From contig NZ_CP009452.1 of assembly GCF_001278035.1 (NCBI RefSeq), forward strand, positions 715,501-779,500: a stretch of DNA of 64,000 nucleotides, read 5' to 3'. Of this stretch, positions 25,779 through 38,951 are shown piece after piece. A program made the position numbers and the translations under genes. Every line of letters starts with the position of its first letter. Position 1 is the first letter of the stretch. The notes below the pieces were generated by a model. The model saw nothing but the letters and a program-made list of their open reading frames with translations, had not been told where the DNA came from and made no database searches. The stretch comes from Sphingopyxis sp. 113P3 (GTDB lineage: Bacteria > Pseudomonadota > Alphaproteobacteria > Sphingomonadales > Sphingomonadaceae).

Positions 25779-28079
25779 ATGTTTGACGTGAAAAAAGTAT
25801 CGATCGAGTGGGGCGGTGAAACGCTGACCCTCGAAACGGGCAAGGTTGCCCGTCAGGCCGACGGCGCCGTGATGGCGACGCTGGGCGAAACGGTCGTCCT
25901 GTGCGCCGTGACCGCCGCGAAGTCGGTCAAGGAAGGGCAGGATTTCTTCCCGCTCACCGTCCATTATCAGGAAAAATATTCGGCCGCAGGGCGTATCCCG
26001 GGCGGCTTCTTCAAGCGCGAACGCGGCGCGACCGAAAAGGAAACGCTGGTCAGCCGCCTGATCGACCGCCCGATCCGCCCGCTGTTCCCTGAAGGCTTTT
26101 ATAACGAGATCAACGCCATCGCTCAGGTCCTGAGCTATGACGGCCATAATGAACCCGACATTCTCGCGATGGTCGCCGCCTCGGCTGCGCTCACCATCTC
26201 GGGTGTGCCCTTCATGGGTCCGATCGGCGCTGCCCGCGTCGGTTACCTCAACGGCGAATATATTCTGAACCCCACCGACGAGCAGGTTGCCGAAGGCGAT
26301 CTCGACCTCGTCGTTGCCGCGACGCACGACGCGGTGATGATGGTCGAATCCGAGGCCAATGAGCTTTCCGAAGAGGTCATGCTCGGCGCGGTAATGTTCG
26401 CGCACGACGCCTGCAGGGAGGTTGTGAAGGCGATCATCAATCTTGCGGAACAGGCTGCCAAGGATCCTTGGGAAATCGCCTCGTCGGACGACAATGCCGC
26501 ACTCAAGGACAAGCTGAAGAAGCTGATCGGCAAGGACATTGCCGCAGCCTACAAGCTCACCGACAAATCGGCTCGCTCCAATGCCTTGAACGAGGCGCGC
26601 GCGAAGGCGAAGGAACAGTTCGTCGCCGATGGGCTCGACCCGCAGGCGGTGATGGCCGGCATCAAGCTGGTCAAGAAGCTCGAGGCCGAAATCGTGCGCA
26701 CCGCCATCCTCAAGGAAGGCAAGCGCATCGACGGCCGCACCACGACCCAGATCCGTCCGATCGTCGCGGAAACGCACTTCCTGCCGCGCGCGCACGGTTC
26801 GGCGCTTTTCACCCGCGGCGAGACGCAGACGATCGCGACCTGCACGCTCGGCACCAAGGAAAGCGAGCAGATGGTCGATGGCCTCAACGGGCTCAGCTAC
26901 CAGAATTTCATGCTCCACTACAACTTCCCGCCCTATTCGGTCGGTGAAGTTGGCCGCTTCGGCGCCCCGGGCCGCCGCGAAGTCGGCCACGGCAAGCTCG
27001 CCTGGCGCGCGCTGCATCCGGTGCTGCCGTCGAAGGACGACTTCCCCTACACGATCCGCCTGACCAGCGACATCACCGAGTCGAACGGCTCGTCGTCGAT
27101 GGCGACGGTGTGCGGCGGCTCGCTGTCGCTGATGGACGCCGGGGTGCCGATCAAGCGGCCGGTCTCGGGCATCGCGATGGGCCTGATCCTTGAAGGCAAG
27201 GATTATGCGATTCTCTCGGACATCCTGGGCGACGAGGACCACCTCGGCGACATGGATTTCAAGGTCGCGGGCACGTCCGAGGGCATCACCACGATGCAGA
27301 TGGACATCAAGATCGCCGGCATCACGAAGGAAATCTTCGAGGCCGCGCTTGCGCAGGCCAAGGAAGGCCGCGCGCACATTCTCGGCGAGATGAACAAGGC
27401 GCTCGGCGAGACCCGCAGCGAATTGTCGGCGCATGCGCCGCGGATCGAGACGATGCAGATCGACAAGGCGAAGATTCGCGACGTCATCGGCACCGGCGGC
27501 AAGGTGATCCGCGAAATCGTCGCGACGACCGGGGCCAAGGTCGACATCGACGATGAGGGCCTGATCAAGATCTCGTCGAGCGACCTCGACCAGATCGAGG
27601 CTGCGCGCAAATGGATCAGCGGCATCGTCGAGGAACCCGAGGTCGGCAAGATCTATGACGGCAAGGTCGTCAATCTCGTCGATTTCGGGGCGTTCGTGAA
27701 TTTCATGGGCGGCAAGGACGGTCTCGTCCACGTCAGCGAAATCAAGAATGAGCGCGTCGAGAAGGTCGCCGACGTCCTGAGCGAAGGCCAGGAGGTCAAG
27801 GTCAAGGTCCTCGAAATCGATCCGCGCGGCAAGGTTCGCCTGTCGATGCGCGTCGTCGACCAGGAAACGGGCGAGGAACTTGAAGACACCCGCCCGCCGC
27901 GCGAACCGCGCGAGCGCGGTGATCGGGGCGACCGCGGCCCGCGCCGTGAAGGCGAGCGCGGCCGGGGCGGCCGCGACCGCGGTCCGCGCCGCGATGGCGA
28001 AGGCCGCGGCCCGCGCCGCGAGCGCAGCGACAATGTTCCTGAAGATGAGGGTCATGTGCCCGACTTTCTGAAGGACTGA
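25779..28079 (+). CDS. pnp: Polyribonucleotide nucleotidyltransferase (PNPase)
   Basis: A 766-residue 3'-5' phosphorolytic exoribonuclease and degradosome partner. Two RNase PH domains (about 10-215 and 310-550) flank an alpha-helical linker; KH follows ([20 protein letters not shown]), then S1 ([20 protein letters not shown]). The last 60 residues form an Arg/Gly/Glu-rich tail with repeated RGDRG and GPRRDGEG units, probably RNA-binding and common in alphaproteobacteria. The 195-base leader after the rpsO terminator is GC-rich with several possible helices, but no clear regulatory element was identified. Confidence 0.98.
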   Translation: MFDVKKVSIEWGGETLTLETGKVARQADGAVMATLGETVVLCAVTAAKSVKEGQDFFPLTVHYQEKYSAAGRIPGGFFKRERGATEKETLVSRLIDRPIRPLFPEGFYNEINAIAQVLSYDGHNEPDILAMVAASAALTISGVPFMGPIGAARVGYLNGEYILNPTDEQVAEGDLDLVVAATHDAVMMVESEANELSEEVMLGAVMFAHDACREVVKAIINLAEQAAKDPWEIASSDDNAALKDKLKKLIGKDIAAAYKLTDKSARSNALNEARAKAKEQFVADGLDPQAVMAGIKLVKKLEAEIVRTAILKEGKRIDGRTTTQIRPIVAETHFLPRAHGSALFTRGETQTIATCTLGTKESEQMVDGLNGLSYQNFMLHYNFPPYSVGEVGRFGAPGRREVGHGKLAWRALHPVLPSKDDFPYTIRLTSDITESNGSSSMATVCGGSLSLMDAGVPIKRPVSGIAMGLILEGKDYAILSDILGDEDHLGDMDFKVAGTSEGITTMQMDIKIAGITKEIFEAALAQAKEGRAHILGEMNKALGETRSELSAHAPRIETMQIDKAKIRDVIGTGGKVIREIVATTGAKVDIDDEGLIKISSSDLDQIEAARKWISGIVEEPEVGKIYDGKVVNLVDFGAFVNFMGGKDGLVHVSEIKNERVEKVADVLSEGQEVKVKVLEIDPRGKVRLSMRVVDQETGEELEDTRPPREPRERGDRGDRGPRREGERGRGGRDRGPRRDGEGRGPRRERSDNVPEDEGHVPDFLKD

Positions 28080-28100
28080 TCGCCTGCCAGGCAGAAAATG

Positions 28101-28133
28101 AAAAAGGGGCTGCGAGAGCGGTCCCTTTTTTTT
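28101..28133. terminator. Intrinsic terminator after pnp
   Basis: AAAAAGGG (28101-28108) pairs with CCCTTTTT (28123-28130) and the T-run continues to 28133. The A-rich left arm makes it potentially active in both directions. Confidence 0.8.
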
Positions 28134-28265
28134 GAGCCAGACGACGGGCGCGCGGCGGTGATGAGGTCGCCTTTCCCTGACGCGGCATGCCCTGCCTTCC
28201 TGCCGCTTGGCCTCTCGCAAGCCGGGGACTCGCCAAGGACACCGGCTTTGGGATATGTCCCGCGC

Positions 28266-28982
28266 ATGCTCACGATCTTCCTGCCGCTTCTCGCACTTGC
28301 CGCCCAGCCTGCCGAAACGATGCCCGCCTCGCCGCCCGCGCCCGCGGCAACGTCCGGGCCTTCGGCCGCTGCCGCGGCGGACACGCGGCCTTATGTCGCG
28401 CTCACGACCGATCTTGGCACCATCACGCTGCGCCTCGAGGACAAGCGCGCACCCGCCACGGCGGCGAATTTTCTGCGCTATGTCGATACAAAGCGAATGG
28501 ACGGCTTCAAATTCTATCGTGCGACGCGAAGCTGGGGTCCGGACAATCGCCTCATCCAGGCCGGAAACCGCGGGGATGCGGCGAAGAATTTCCCGCCGGT
28601 CAAACATGAGGCGACGACGATGACGGGGCTTACCAACTGTGATGGCGCGCTGTCGATGGCACGGCTCCATCCGGGCGACGCGACGACCGACTTCTTTCTG
28701 CTTCTCTCCGATATCAAGGGCTTTGATGCCGACGCGGTGGGCGGCGATGGCGCAGGCTTTGCGGTGTTCGGCGAGATTGTCGGCGGCCGCGACATTGCCG
28801 AGAAGATTTTCGCCGCGCCGCTCTCGCCCACCGCGGGCGAGGGCGCGATGAAAGGCCAGATTCTGGACCCGATGGTGACAATCAGGACTGCGCGCCGCGT
28901 TTCCGCGCCCGCGGATGCGCCCCAGGGCTGCGTCGTCAAGGCCGCGGCGGCGGAGCCTGCGCCCGGCGCATCGGCCCAATAG
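28266..28982 (+). CDS. Cyclophilin-type peptidyl-prolyl isomerase, exported
   Basis: A 238-residue prolyl isomerase. A signal peptide (MLTIFLPLLALAAQPAE) and a Pro/Ala linker precede the cyclophilin domain, which starts at YVALTTDLGTITLRLEDKRA. Core residues include NFLRYVDTKRMDGFKFYR and SMARLHPGDATTDFFLLLSD, equivalent to the active-site FFI region of PpiA but with variations. It probably assists periplasmic or outer-membrane protein folding, fitting its place next to bamD. ATG 28266 is chosen because it starts the signal peptide; the longer open frame from 28098 crosses the pnp terminator. Confidence 0.9.
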   Translation: MLTIFLPLLALAAQPAETMPASPPAPAATSGPSAAAAADTRPYVALTTDLGTITLRLEDKRAPATAANFLRYVDTKRMDGFKFYRATRSWGPDNRLIQAGNRGDAAKNFPPVKHEATTMTGLTNCDGALSMARLHPGDATTDFFLLLSDIKGFDADAVGGDGAGFAVFGEIVGGRDIAEKIFAAPLSPTAGEGAMKGQILDPMVTIRTARRVSAPADAPQGCVVKAAAAEPAPGASAQ

Positions 28983-29016
28983 CAGGGCAAAGCGGCGCTG
29001 CGCGCTATCATTTATT

Positions 29017-29044
29017 TTGCGTTCATCGGCGCTGTGGCTATACC
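29017..29044 (+). promoter_or_regulatory. Putative bamD promoter (near-leaderless)
   Basis: TTGCGT (29017-29022), 16-base spacer, TATACC (29039-29044). The expected start site about 7 bases later is at or next to the ATG at 29051. Confidence 0.4.
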
Positions 29045-29050
29045 GCGCGC

Positions 29051-29845
29051 ATGACTCAGCCCGTTTCCTCGCGCGCCGCCGTGCGCCTGCTCGCCGCCGC
29101 TCTTGTGATGACGCCCCTGTTGGCGGCCTGCGCCGGGGGAGGCGGGGTCAAAAAGGATACCCGGTACGTCGCGCGCGACGTCAGCACGCTTTATCGGGCG
29201 GCGCAGGACCGGCTCGACCGCAACCAGTACAAGCTTGCCGCCGCGCTGTTCGACGAGGTCGAGCGGCAGCACCCCTATTCGCCCTGGGCGCGGCGTGCGC
29301 AGCTCATGAGCGCCTTTTCCTATTATATGGACCGCGAATATACGCCCTCGATCGAAGCGGCGCAGCGCTTCCTCGCGATCCATCCGGGCAACAAGGATGC
29401 GCCCTACGCTTATTATCTGATCGCGCTGAACTATTATGAGCAGATCAGCGACGTCACCCGCGACCAGAAGATTACCGAGCAGGCGCAGGCGGCGCTGGGA
29501 GAGGTGATCCGCCGCTACCCTGACACGCGCTATGCCGCCGATGCGCGGATCAAGATGGATCTTGTGCGCGATCACCTTGCAGGCAAGGAGATGGAGATCG
29601 GCCGCTTCTATCAGCGCAGCTCGAACTGGCTTGCCGCCTCGCTGCGCTTTCGCGAAGTAACCGAAAAGTTTCAGACCACGAGCCACGCACCCGAAGCACT
29701 GTACCGTCTGACCGAATGCTATCTCGCGCTCGGTATCCCGGGCGAGGCGAAGAAGGCGGCGGCGGTGCTGGGCGCCAACTATCCGGGCAGCAAATGGTAC
29801 AAGCGCGCCTTCGACCTGATGCAGAGGCACGCCCCGCAGGCCTGA
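29051..29845 (+). CDS. bamD: Outer membrane assembly lipoprotein BamD
   Basis: A 264-residue lipoprotein of the BAM complex that inserts beta-barrels into the outer membrane. The lipobox is LLAAC with Cys at 27. TPR-like helices follow: LYRAAQDRLDRNQYKLAAAL, VERQHPYSPWARRAQLMSAF and YEQISDVTRDQKITEQAQAA, the last a BamD/ComL signature. The protein has the usual length. It is followed after 47 bases by recN, an arrangement common in alphaproteobacteria. Confidence 0.95.
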   Translation: MTQPVSSRAAVRLLAAALVMTPLLAACAGGGGVKKDTRYVARDVSTLYRAAQDRLDRNQYKLAAALFDEVERQHPYSPWARRAQLMSAFSYYMDREYTPSIEAAQRFLAIHPGNKDAPYAYYLIALNYYEQISDVTRDQKITEQAQAALGEVIRRYPDTRYAADARIKMDLVRDHLAGKEMEIGRFYQRSSNWLAASLRFREVTEKFQTTSHAPEALYRLTECYLALGIPGEAKKAAAVLGANYPGSKWYKRAFDLMQRHAPQA

Positions 29846-29860
29846 CGCATCGCGCGATAG

Positions 29861-29875
29861 ATTCGCATTTTGTTC
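29861..29875 (+). promoter_or_regulatory. Degenerate LexA-type box upstream of recN
   Basis: ATTC-GCATTTT-GTTC (29861-29875) matches the alphaproteobacterial SOS box GTTC-N7-GTTC at 7 of 8 fixed positions. It ends 17 bases before the recN ATG. recN is an SOS gene in many bacteria. Confidence 0.4.
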
Positions 29876-29892
29876 TGCGATAAGAGCAGGTC

Positions 29893-31560
29893 ATGCTGAC
29901 CGCGCTCTCCATCGCCAATATCGTGCTGATCGAGCGGCTCGATCTCGATTTCGAGGATGGGCTTGGCGTGCTGACGGGCGAGACCGGGGCGGGCAAGTCG
30001 ATCCTGCTCGATGCGCTCGGCCTCGCGCTCGGGATGCGCGCCGACACCGCGCTCGTACGGCAGGGCGCCGACAAGGCGCAGGTAACCGCAAGCTTTGCAC
30101 CGCCCGTGCCGGGCACGCCGCTCGCAAGGCTGCTCGCCGACAATGACATTGCGATCGAGCCGGGCGAGCCGCTGCTGGTCCGCCGAACGCTGAAAGCCGA
30201 CGGCGGCAGCCGCGCATTTCTCAACGACCAGCCCTGTTCGGCGGCGCTGCTGCGCGAGGTCGGCGTACAGCTGGTGGAGATTCATGGCCAGCATGACGAC
30301 CGCGGCCTGCTTGCGCCGGCGGGGCACCGCGCGCTGCTCGATGCCTATGCGCGCGCCGACACGGGCGCGGTGGCGCAAAGCCACGCTGCGTGGCGCGCGG
30401 CCGAAGCCAGGCTTGCCGCAGCCCGCACGGCGGTGAGCGAGGCTGAGCGCGATCGCGAATGGCTCGGACATTGCGTTGCGGAACTCATAGCACTCGCCCC
30501 TCAGCCGGGCGAGGAGGCCGAACTCGCCGAGGCGCGCGCCGCGATGCAGAAGGGCGAAAGGATTGCCGGCGATCTTTCGACGATCCTCGAAGCCTTCGAC
30601 GGGAGCGCCGGCGGCCCAGCGCTGCTGCGCGGCGCCGCGCGGCGCCTTGACCGGCTCGCGGGCGATCACCCCCTCCTCGCCGAGGCGCTCGCCAGCCTCG
30701 ATCGCGCGATCATCGACGCCGACGAAGCCGAATCGCGGCTGCACGAGGCTGCGCGCGCGATGGAATATGATCCTGAGCGTCTCGAGGCGGCCGAGACGCG
30801 TCTGTTCGAGCTGCGCGCGATGGCGCGCAAGCATGGCGTCCAGCCCGACGAGCTGCCGCAACTCGCAGCTGATCTTGCAGCGCGGCTCGATGCGATCGAA
30901 GGGGGGAGCGCCGGGCTGGCGAAGCTCGAGGCGGAGGTCGCTGAAACTGCGGCCGCCTATACTCAGGCCGCGAGCCGGCTTTCCGACCAGCGCGCCAAGG
31001 CAGCCGCCAGGCTCGATGCCGCGGTTGCGGGGGAACTTGCGCCATTGAAGCTCGATGCCGCGCGCTTTCGGACGCTCCTCGAACGGCTTCCCGCCGAGCG
31101 CTGGGGCGCGGAGGGGATCGACCGCGTTGAATTTCTGATTTCGACCAATCCGGGCGCGCCTTTCGGGCCGCTGGCAAAGATCGCAAGCGGCGGTGAGCTC
31201 TCGCGCTTCATCCTCGCGCTCAAGGTTGCGCTCGCCGAAGAGGGCGGGGCCGACACGATCATTTTCGACGAGATCGACCGCGGGGTGGGCGGCGCGGTCG
31301 CCAGCGCAATCGGTGAACGGCTTGCACGGCTCGCGGGGGCGGGCAAGCAATTGCTCGCCGTGACCCACAGCCCTCAGGTCGCCGCAAAGGGCGCCGCGCA
31401 TTTCGTGATCGCGAAATCGAGCGAGGGCACCGTCACGCGCACCGGCGTCCGCGCGCTCGACGCAGACGGTCGCCGCGAGGAAATCGCCCGCATGCTCTCG
31501 GGCGCCGAGGTGACCGCCGAGGCGCGGGCGCAGGCCGAGCGCTTGCTGGAGGTCGTCTGA
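29893..31560 (+). CDS. recN: DNA repair protein RecN
   Basis: A 555-residue SMC-like ATPase acting in double-strand-break repair by recombination. The N-terminal part has MLTALSIANIVLIERLDLDF and Walker A GETGAGKSILLDALG. A long coiled-coil middle (about 165-370) follows, and the C-terminal part has ASGGELSRFILALKVALAEE (signature) and DTIIFDEIDRGVGGAVASAI (Walker B). The length is standard. Its stop overlaps the next start as TGATG, opening a five-gene run to ligA with overlapping ends. Confidence 0.97.
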   Translation: MLTALSIANIVLIERLDLDFEDGLGVLTGETGAGKSILLDALGLALGMRADTALVRQGADKAQVTASFAPPVPGTPLARLLADNDIAIEPGEPLLVRRTLKADGGSRAFLNDQPCSAALLREVGVQLVEIHGQHDDRGLLAPAGHRALLDAYARADTGAVAQSHAAWRAAEARLAAARTAVSEAERDREWLGHCVAELIALAPQPGEEAELAEARAAMQKGERIAGDLSTILEAFDGSAGGPALLRGAARRLDRLAGDHPLLAEALASLDRAIIDADEAESRLHEAARAMEYDPERLEAAETRLFELRAMARKHGVQPDELPQLAADLAARLDAIEGGSAGLAKLEAEVAETAAAYTQAASRLSDQRAKAAARLDAAVAGELAPLKLDAARFRTLLERLPAERWGAEGIDRVEFLISTNPGAPFGPLAKIASGGELSRFILALKVALAEEGGADTIIFDEIDRGVGGAVASAIGERLARLAGAGKQLLAVTHSPQVAAKGAAHFVIAKSSEGTVTRTGVRALDADGRREEIARMLSGAEVTAEARAQAERLLEVV

Positions 31561-31918
31561 TGGCAGCGCCGACAGTCACTCTGTGGTGTCCGGTCGGACC
31601 CGAAGAACTCGAGCTGGTCCGCCAAAGCGGGATGCGCGCCTTTCCGCCGCGCCTTCCCGAGCAGCCGATTTTCTATCCGGTGACCACCGAGGAATATGCG
31701 ATCAAGATTGCCCGCGATTGGAATGTCCGCGCGAGCGGCAGCGGCTTTGTGACCCGCTTTGAGGTGCTGAAATCCTATCTTGACCGGTACCAGGTGGAGA
31801 TGGCGGGGGGCCGGGCGCACCAGGAATATTGGATTCCTGCTGAGGATCTGGAAAATTTCAACGCCGCGATCGTCGGAGAAATAAAGATCACGCGCGAATA
31901 TCGCGCTCAGGGTGACGC

Positions 31919-31922
<4 letters not shown>
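31560..31922 (+). CDS. Conserved hypothetical protein in the recN-ligA run
   Basis: A 120-residue soluble protein. The stretches VTLWCPVGPEELELVRQSG, FPPRLPEQPIFYPVTTEEYA, IARDWNVRASGSGFVTRFEV and EYWIPAEDLENFNAAIVGEI resemble proteins that databases often label 'ADP-ribosylation/crystallin J1', a label I regard as unproven. No catalytic motif is certain. It begins at the recN stop (TGATG) and ends overlapping the acetyltransferase start, so it must be co-translated with recN. A link to DNA repair is inference from position. Confidence 0.72.
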
Positions 31923-35141
<3,219 letters not shown>

Positions 35142-35230
35142 TCCTTCGCGCGCGCGGCGGCGGGAAGGAGAGGCGGGGGCGGTGCGCTCGATCACAGACC
35201 GCGCGGTTTCCATGCGGCTAAGGGGGTGAC

Positions 35231-36400
35231 ATGGCAAAGCGTGACTTTCTTCAGACTCTGATGCGCGATCTTGAATCGCATACCGAGGTGCGGCGCATCG
35301 GCAGCGGTTGGCTGTCGGGATTTTTCGGCCTGCTCTTTGCGATCACCGGCCTGTTCATGGTCATCGCGCTGCGATTTCCCGAGTGGTTTGCGACGCCCGA
35401 GCTTGAAGTCGTCAGGAACTGGACCGGCTTTCGCGGTTTCGTCCATCTGACCTTGCTCACAAGCTATGGCCTTGCGCTCCTCAGCCTGTTGTTGCGGCCG
35501 CGCAAGGTGCTTGGTCTGACGGCGCTCATGACCGGGCTCGCCGCGGCGCTCCTCGGCGGCGCCAATGTCCAGCCTGCCGAGACGCGCGACTGGGGCATTT
35601 TCTTCGGGCTCGACTTTTTCATCGTCAATCTGCTCGTCACCGGGTTCATGTTCGCACCGCTCGAGCGTGCTTTCCCGCATCGCCGCACGCAGCGATTGTT
35701 CCGCACCGAATGGCGCGAGGATCTTTTCTATTATCTGGTCAGCACGATGTTCGTGCAGGTGCTGAGTTTTCTCGCGCTCGCGCCGCAGGCGTTTGTCAAC
35801 GACCATACATCGAGCTGGGACGCGTTCCGGGCGGGCATCGCATCGCTGCCGTGGATCGTGCAGTTCGCGATTGTTCTCGTCGCCTCCGATCTTGCGCAAT
35901 ATTGGTATCACCGCCTCTTTCACAAGATTCCCTTCCTGTGGGGATTCCACGCGATCCACCACAGCGCGAAGTCGATGGACTGGCTCGCGGGGTCGCGGAT
36001 GCACTTTGTCGAGATCATCCTCTTGCGCTCGATCACATCGTTGCCGCTGTTCACGCTCGGCTTCGCGCCGTCGGTGATGCAGGCCTATATTGGCTTCGTC
36101 TATGTCTGGTCGTCGCTGCTCCACGCCAATGTCGGCGGGAATTTCAATCGCCTTGGCCATTGGATTGCGACCCCGCGTTTCCACCATTGGCACCACGGGC
36201 TGGAGCGCGAGGCGTTCGACGTCAATTTCGCCATTCATTTCCCATGGCTCGACAAGATCTTCGGGACCTTCCATCTTCCGGAAGACCGTTGGCCCGAAAA
36301 TTACGGCATCCCCGAGGAGGTGCCGAAGGCCTATTGGGGGCAGTTTCTCTATCCCTGGACGCGCACGGGCAAGAAGACCGACGAGGTAGCCGCCGAATAG
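35231..36400 (+). CDS. Sterol desaturase / fatty acid hydroxylase family membrane protein
   Basis: A 389-residue integral membrane di-iron enzyme. Hydrophobic helices span about 25-50, 70-90, 95-115 and 125-150. The eight-His metal motif is visible: HRLFH (in YWYHRLFHKIPFLWGFHAIH), HAIHH, and HHWHHGLE. The family hydroxylates or desaturates lipids, sterols or carotenoids; the bacterial substrate here cannot be named. The 89-base gap after ligA is GC-rich; AAGGGGGTGAC before the ATG is the ribosome site. Confidence 0.9.
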   Translation: MAKRDFLQTLMRDLESHTEVRRIGSGWLSGFFGLLFAITGLFMVIALRFPEWFATPELEVVRNWTGFRGFVHLTLLTSYGLALLSLLLRPRKVLGLTALMTGLAAALLGGANVQPAETRDWGIFFGLDFFIVNLLVTGFMFAPLERAFPHRRTQRLFRTEWREDLFYYLVSTMFVQVLSFLALAPQAFVNDHTSSWDAFRAGIASLPWIVQFAIVLVASDLAQYWYHRLFHKIPFLWGFHAIHHSAKSMDWLAGSRMHFVEIILLRSITSLPLFTLGFAPSVMQAYIGFVYVWSSLLHANVGGNFNRLGHWIATPRFHHWHHGLEREAFDVNFAIHFPWLDKIFGTFHLPEDRWPENYGIPEEVPKAYWGQFLYPWTRTGKKTDEVAAE

Positions 36401-36412
36401 GGTCTGGACATT

Positions 36413-36847
36413 TTGTCCGCTTGCGCCGGGGCGCCCAGCGCCATAAGGCCGCTCGCCGTGGGCCTCCTTGCCGCCTTTCGCCGTCCCGGCTTCCTGCTCC
36501 TGCTGCCTGTGCTGCTGGCGCTCGCAGCGCGCGTGCTTGTCGCGCCGGGATGGATGATCGACGCGGACAGCGGCGGGTCGATCACGGTCCGCATCTGTTC
36601 GGACCCTGAAAATCCGGGGACGACACTGACGATCCCCATCGAAAAGACGGGTGACCACGAGGCGGCGCAAAGTCAGCATTGCCCGTGGGGGGCGCTCGCG
36701 GTCGCGCCGGTCGTACCTGATACACCCGCACTGGCCGAGAGGCCGACCGGGCTTCCGCTACCCCCGAGCGCGGTTCCGACACTCGGCTTTGCGCCCGGCA
36801 TCGCCTCGCCGCTCCCGCCGAGCACCGGACCGCCCGCCCTCGCCTGA
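36413..36847 (+). CDS. DUF2946-like small membrane/periplasmic protein
   Basis: A protein of up to 144 residues with one hydrophobic segment (FLLLLPVLLALAARVLVAPGW) followed by ITVRICSDPENPG and QSQHCPWGALAVAP, the spaced Cys/His pattern of DUF2946 proteins, then a Pro-rich tail. DUF2946 genes often precede TonB-dependent receptors for copper or other metals, as here. The start is uncertain: TTG 36413 has GGTCTGGA upstream; GTG 36458 would begin just before the membrane segment. A metal-handling role is inferred from context. Confidence 0.68.
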   Translation: MSACAGAPSAIRPLAVGLLAAFRRPGFLLLLPVLLALAARVLVAPGWMIDADSGGSITVRICSDPENPGTTLTIPIEKTGDHEAAQSQHCPWGALAVAPVVPDTPALAERPTGLPLPPSAVPTLGFAPGIASPLPPSTGPPALA

Positions 36848-36919
36848 ATCCGCCTGACCCGCCCGATGTGCGTTCCCCGCGCACCGGCGCCTGTCCTGCA
36901 TTCACGCGAAGGATTATCC

Positions 36920-38917
36920 ATGCAAAGCCCTGTTACTCGCGCGGCGCCCTGGTTGGCGCTCGCCATGGCCGCTCTTCCCGCGGTCGCCTCCGCTGCAACG
37001 GCGGAGGCCGACCAGACCATCATCGTGACCGCCCGCACCGACACCGACGCTGCTGAAGATCGGGCGGCGAAAACCCCCGGCGGGACCGACGTGGTTCGCC
37101 ACGAAGATTATGCCGACAAGTCGATTGTCAGCCTGCGCGATACGCTGGCCTATTCGCCCGGCGTCTATCTCCAGCCGCGCTTTGGGCAGGAGGTGCGAAT
37201 CTCGATCCGCGGCTCGGGTCTGTCACGCGGATATCACATGCGCGGGCTGACGCTGCTCCAGGACGGAGCCCCGATCAACCTTGCCGACGACAATGGTGAT
37301 TTTCAGGAGCTCGAACCGATCTTCTTCGATCATCTCGAGGTGTACCGCGGAGCCAATGCGCTCCGGTTCGGTTCGAGCACGCTCGGCGGCGCGATCAATG
37401 GCGTGACGCCGACGGGGCGCACAGCCGAAGGGATTTATCTGCGCGGGGATATCGGGAGCTTCGACAATCTTCGTGGTCTCGTCTCGGCCGGCGTTGCGGC
37501 CGATCGGGTCGATGTCTGGGGCGCAGTGAGCGTGGACAGCTCAGACGGCGACCGCGACCATGCGCGGCGGCGTAGCCTCCGCTTCCACGGCAATGCCGGG
37601 CTTGCTCTCACGGACAGCATCACGACGCGCCTCTATGCGAGCTACAACAATATCGACCAGCAATTGCCCGGTGCGCTGACGCGCGAGGAAGCGCTGACCA
37701 CGCCCCGCAAGGCCAATGCCGCGAGCGTTGCGGGTGATCAGGCGCGCGATATCGAATCGCTGCGCATTCAAAGCCGCACCCGCGTGGATCTCGGGTCGAC
37801 GAGGCTCGACGTCGGGGTCTTCGTCAATGCAAAGACGCTGCATCATCCCATCTATCAGCTTGTGGACCAGAAGAGCCTCGATCGCGGCGGCTTTTTCCGC
37901 CTCGACCATGCCAGCGGAGCCATCGAGGCGACCCTCGGAGGCGAACTTCGCGCAGGGAACGTCCATTCGCGGCGTTTCGTGAACCTCGCGGGCCGTCGGG
38001 GCGCGAGGACCTTCGACGCCGAGCAGTTTGCGCGCACCGCAACGCTCTATGGCGAGCTTCGGTTGAAGCCCGCCGCGGGCCTGTCGCTGATTGCGGGCGG
38101 CGTTTATGCCGACGGCGTGCGGCGCCAGCGCGAGACGTTCAGCAACGGGCCGGCGGTCAATAGAGCTCGCGCCGACTTTGATGCATTCTCCCCGAAGTTC
38201 GGTGTGCTTCTCGACGCCATGCCGGGGGTGCAGATTTATGGCAACTATAGCCGCTCGGTCGAATTTCCCGGCTTTATCGAACTCGCGCAGCTCGCCGCTT
38301 TCGTCCCGCTCGCGCCCCAGCGCGCATGGACGGCGGAAATCGGAACGCGGGGAACGCGCGGGCTGCTGAGCTGGGACCTTTCGCTCTATCGCGCTGATAT
38401 CAAGGGCGAGCTGCTGCAATATACGCCCAGCGCCGACATTCCCGCGTCGACCTTCAATGCGGCCAACACGCGCCACGAGGGGATCGAGGCGGCGCTGGAG
38501 ATCTCGCCGACCGACTGGCTGCGACTGCGGCAGGTCTATACTTACAGCGATTTTCGCTTTCGCGGCGACGCCGTCTATGGCGATAACCGCCTGCCGGTCG
38601 TCCCGCGTCACGTCTATCGTGCCGAGCTGCGCCTCGGCGGCGATGCGTTGCATGTCGCGCCGGCCATCGAATGGGTCGCTGAGGGACCTTTTGTCGATTA
38701 TCGTAACAGGACCCGCACACCGGGCTATGCGCTGCTTGGTTTCACCGCCGGCATGCGCGTCGCAGATGGGATCGATGCCTTTCTCGACGCGCGCAATCTC
38801 ACAGCGAGGAAAGCAATCGGCGACATCAGCGCTGCGATCGACGTGACTGCAGCCTCGGCCATCTATTATCCGGTCGAGCGCCGCGCGGTGTCGGCGGGGC
38901 TGCGCGCACGCTTTTGA
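36920..38917 (+). CDS. TonB-dependent outer membrane receptor
   Basis: A 665-residue receptor importing a siderophore, metal complex or cofactor, energised by TonB. The signal peptide (ending AVASAATAEA) is followed by the TonB box-like QTIIVTARTDT, then the plug (SLRDTLAYSPGVYLQPRFGQ, EVYRGANALRFGSSTLGGAI) and a 22-strand barrel ending in the aromatic C-terminus RAVSAGLRARF. AAGGA lies 7 bases before ATG 36920. The preceding DUF2946 gene suggests a metal-related ligand, but the sequence does not identify it. Confidence 0.93.
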   Translation: MQSPVTRAAPWLALAMAALPAVASAATAEADQTIIVTARTDTDAAEDRAAKTPGGTDVVRHEDYADKSIVSLRDTLAYSPGVYLQPRFGQEVRISIRGSGLSRGYHMRGLTLLQDGAPINLADDNGDFQELEPIFFDHLEVYRGANALRFGSSTLGGAINGVTPTGRTAEGIYLRGDIGSFDNLRGLVSAGVAADRVDVWGAVSVDSSDGDRDHARRRSLRFHGNAGLALTDSITTRLYASYNNIDQQLPGALTREEALTTPRKANAASVAGDQARDIESLRIQSRTRVDLGSTRLDVGVFVNAKTLHHPIYQLVDQKSLDRGGFFRLDHASGAIEATLGGELRAGNVHSRRFVNLAGRRGARTFDAEQFARTATLYGELRLKPAAGLSLIAGGVYADGVRRQRETFSNGPAVNRARADFDAFSPKFGVLLDAMPGVQIYGNYSRSVEFPGFIELAQLAAFVPLAPQRAWTAEIGTRGTRGLLSWDLSLYRADIKGELLQYTPSADIPASTFNAANTRHEGIEAALEISPTDWLRLRQVYTYSDFRFRGDAVYGDNRLPVVPRHVYRAELRLGGDALHVAPAIEWVAEGPFVDYRNRTRTPGYALLGFTAGMRVADGIDAFLDARNLTARKAIGDISAAIDVTAASAIYYPVERRAVSAGLRARF

Positions 38918-38951
38918 ACGACGGGGCGCCGCGTGCGGGGGCGGGCATTTT

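Noticed and set aside
25278..28979. A 1233-codon open frame on the minus strand across rpsO, pnp and the cyclophilin
   Set aside because: It runs through three well-identified genes and two terminators and has low-complexity Asp/Leu/Arg composition, an antisense artefact of GC-rich codon use.
36848..36919. Gap before the TonB receptor examined for a cobalamin or other riboswitch
   Set aside because: The 72-base gap has only a short GTGCG/CGCAC helix and no B12-box-like sequence.
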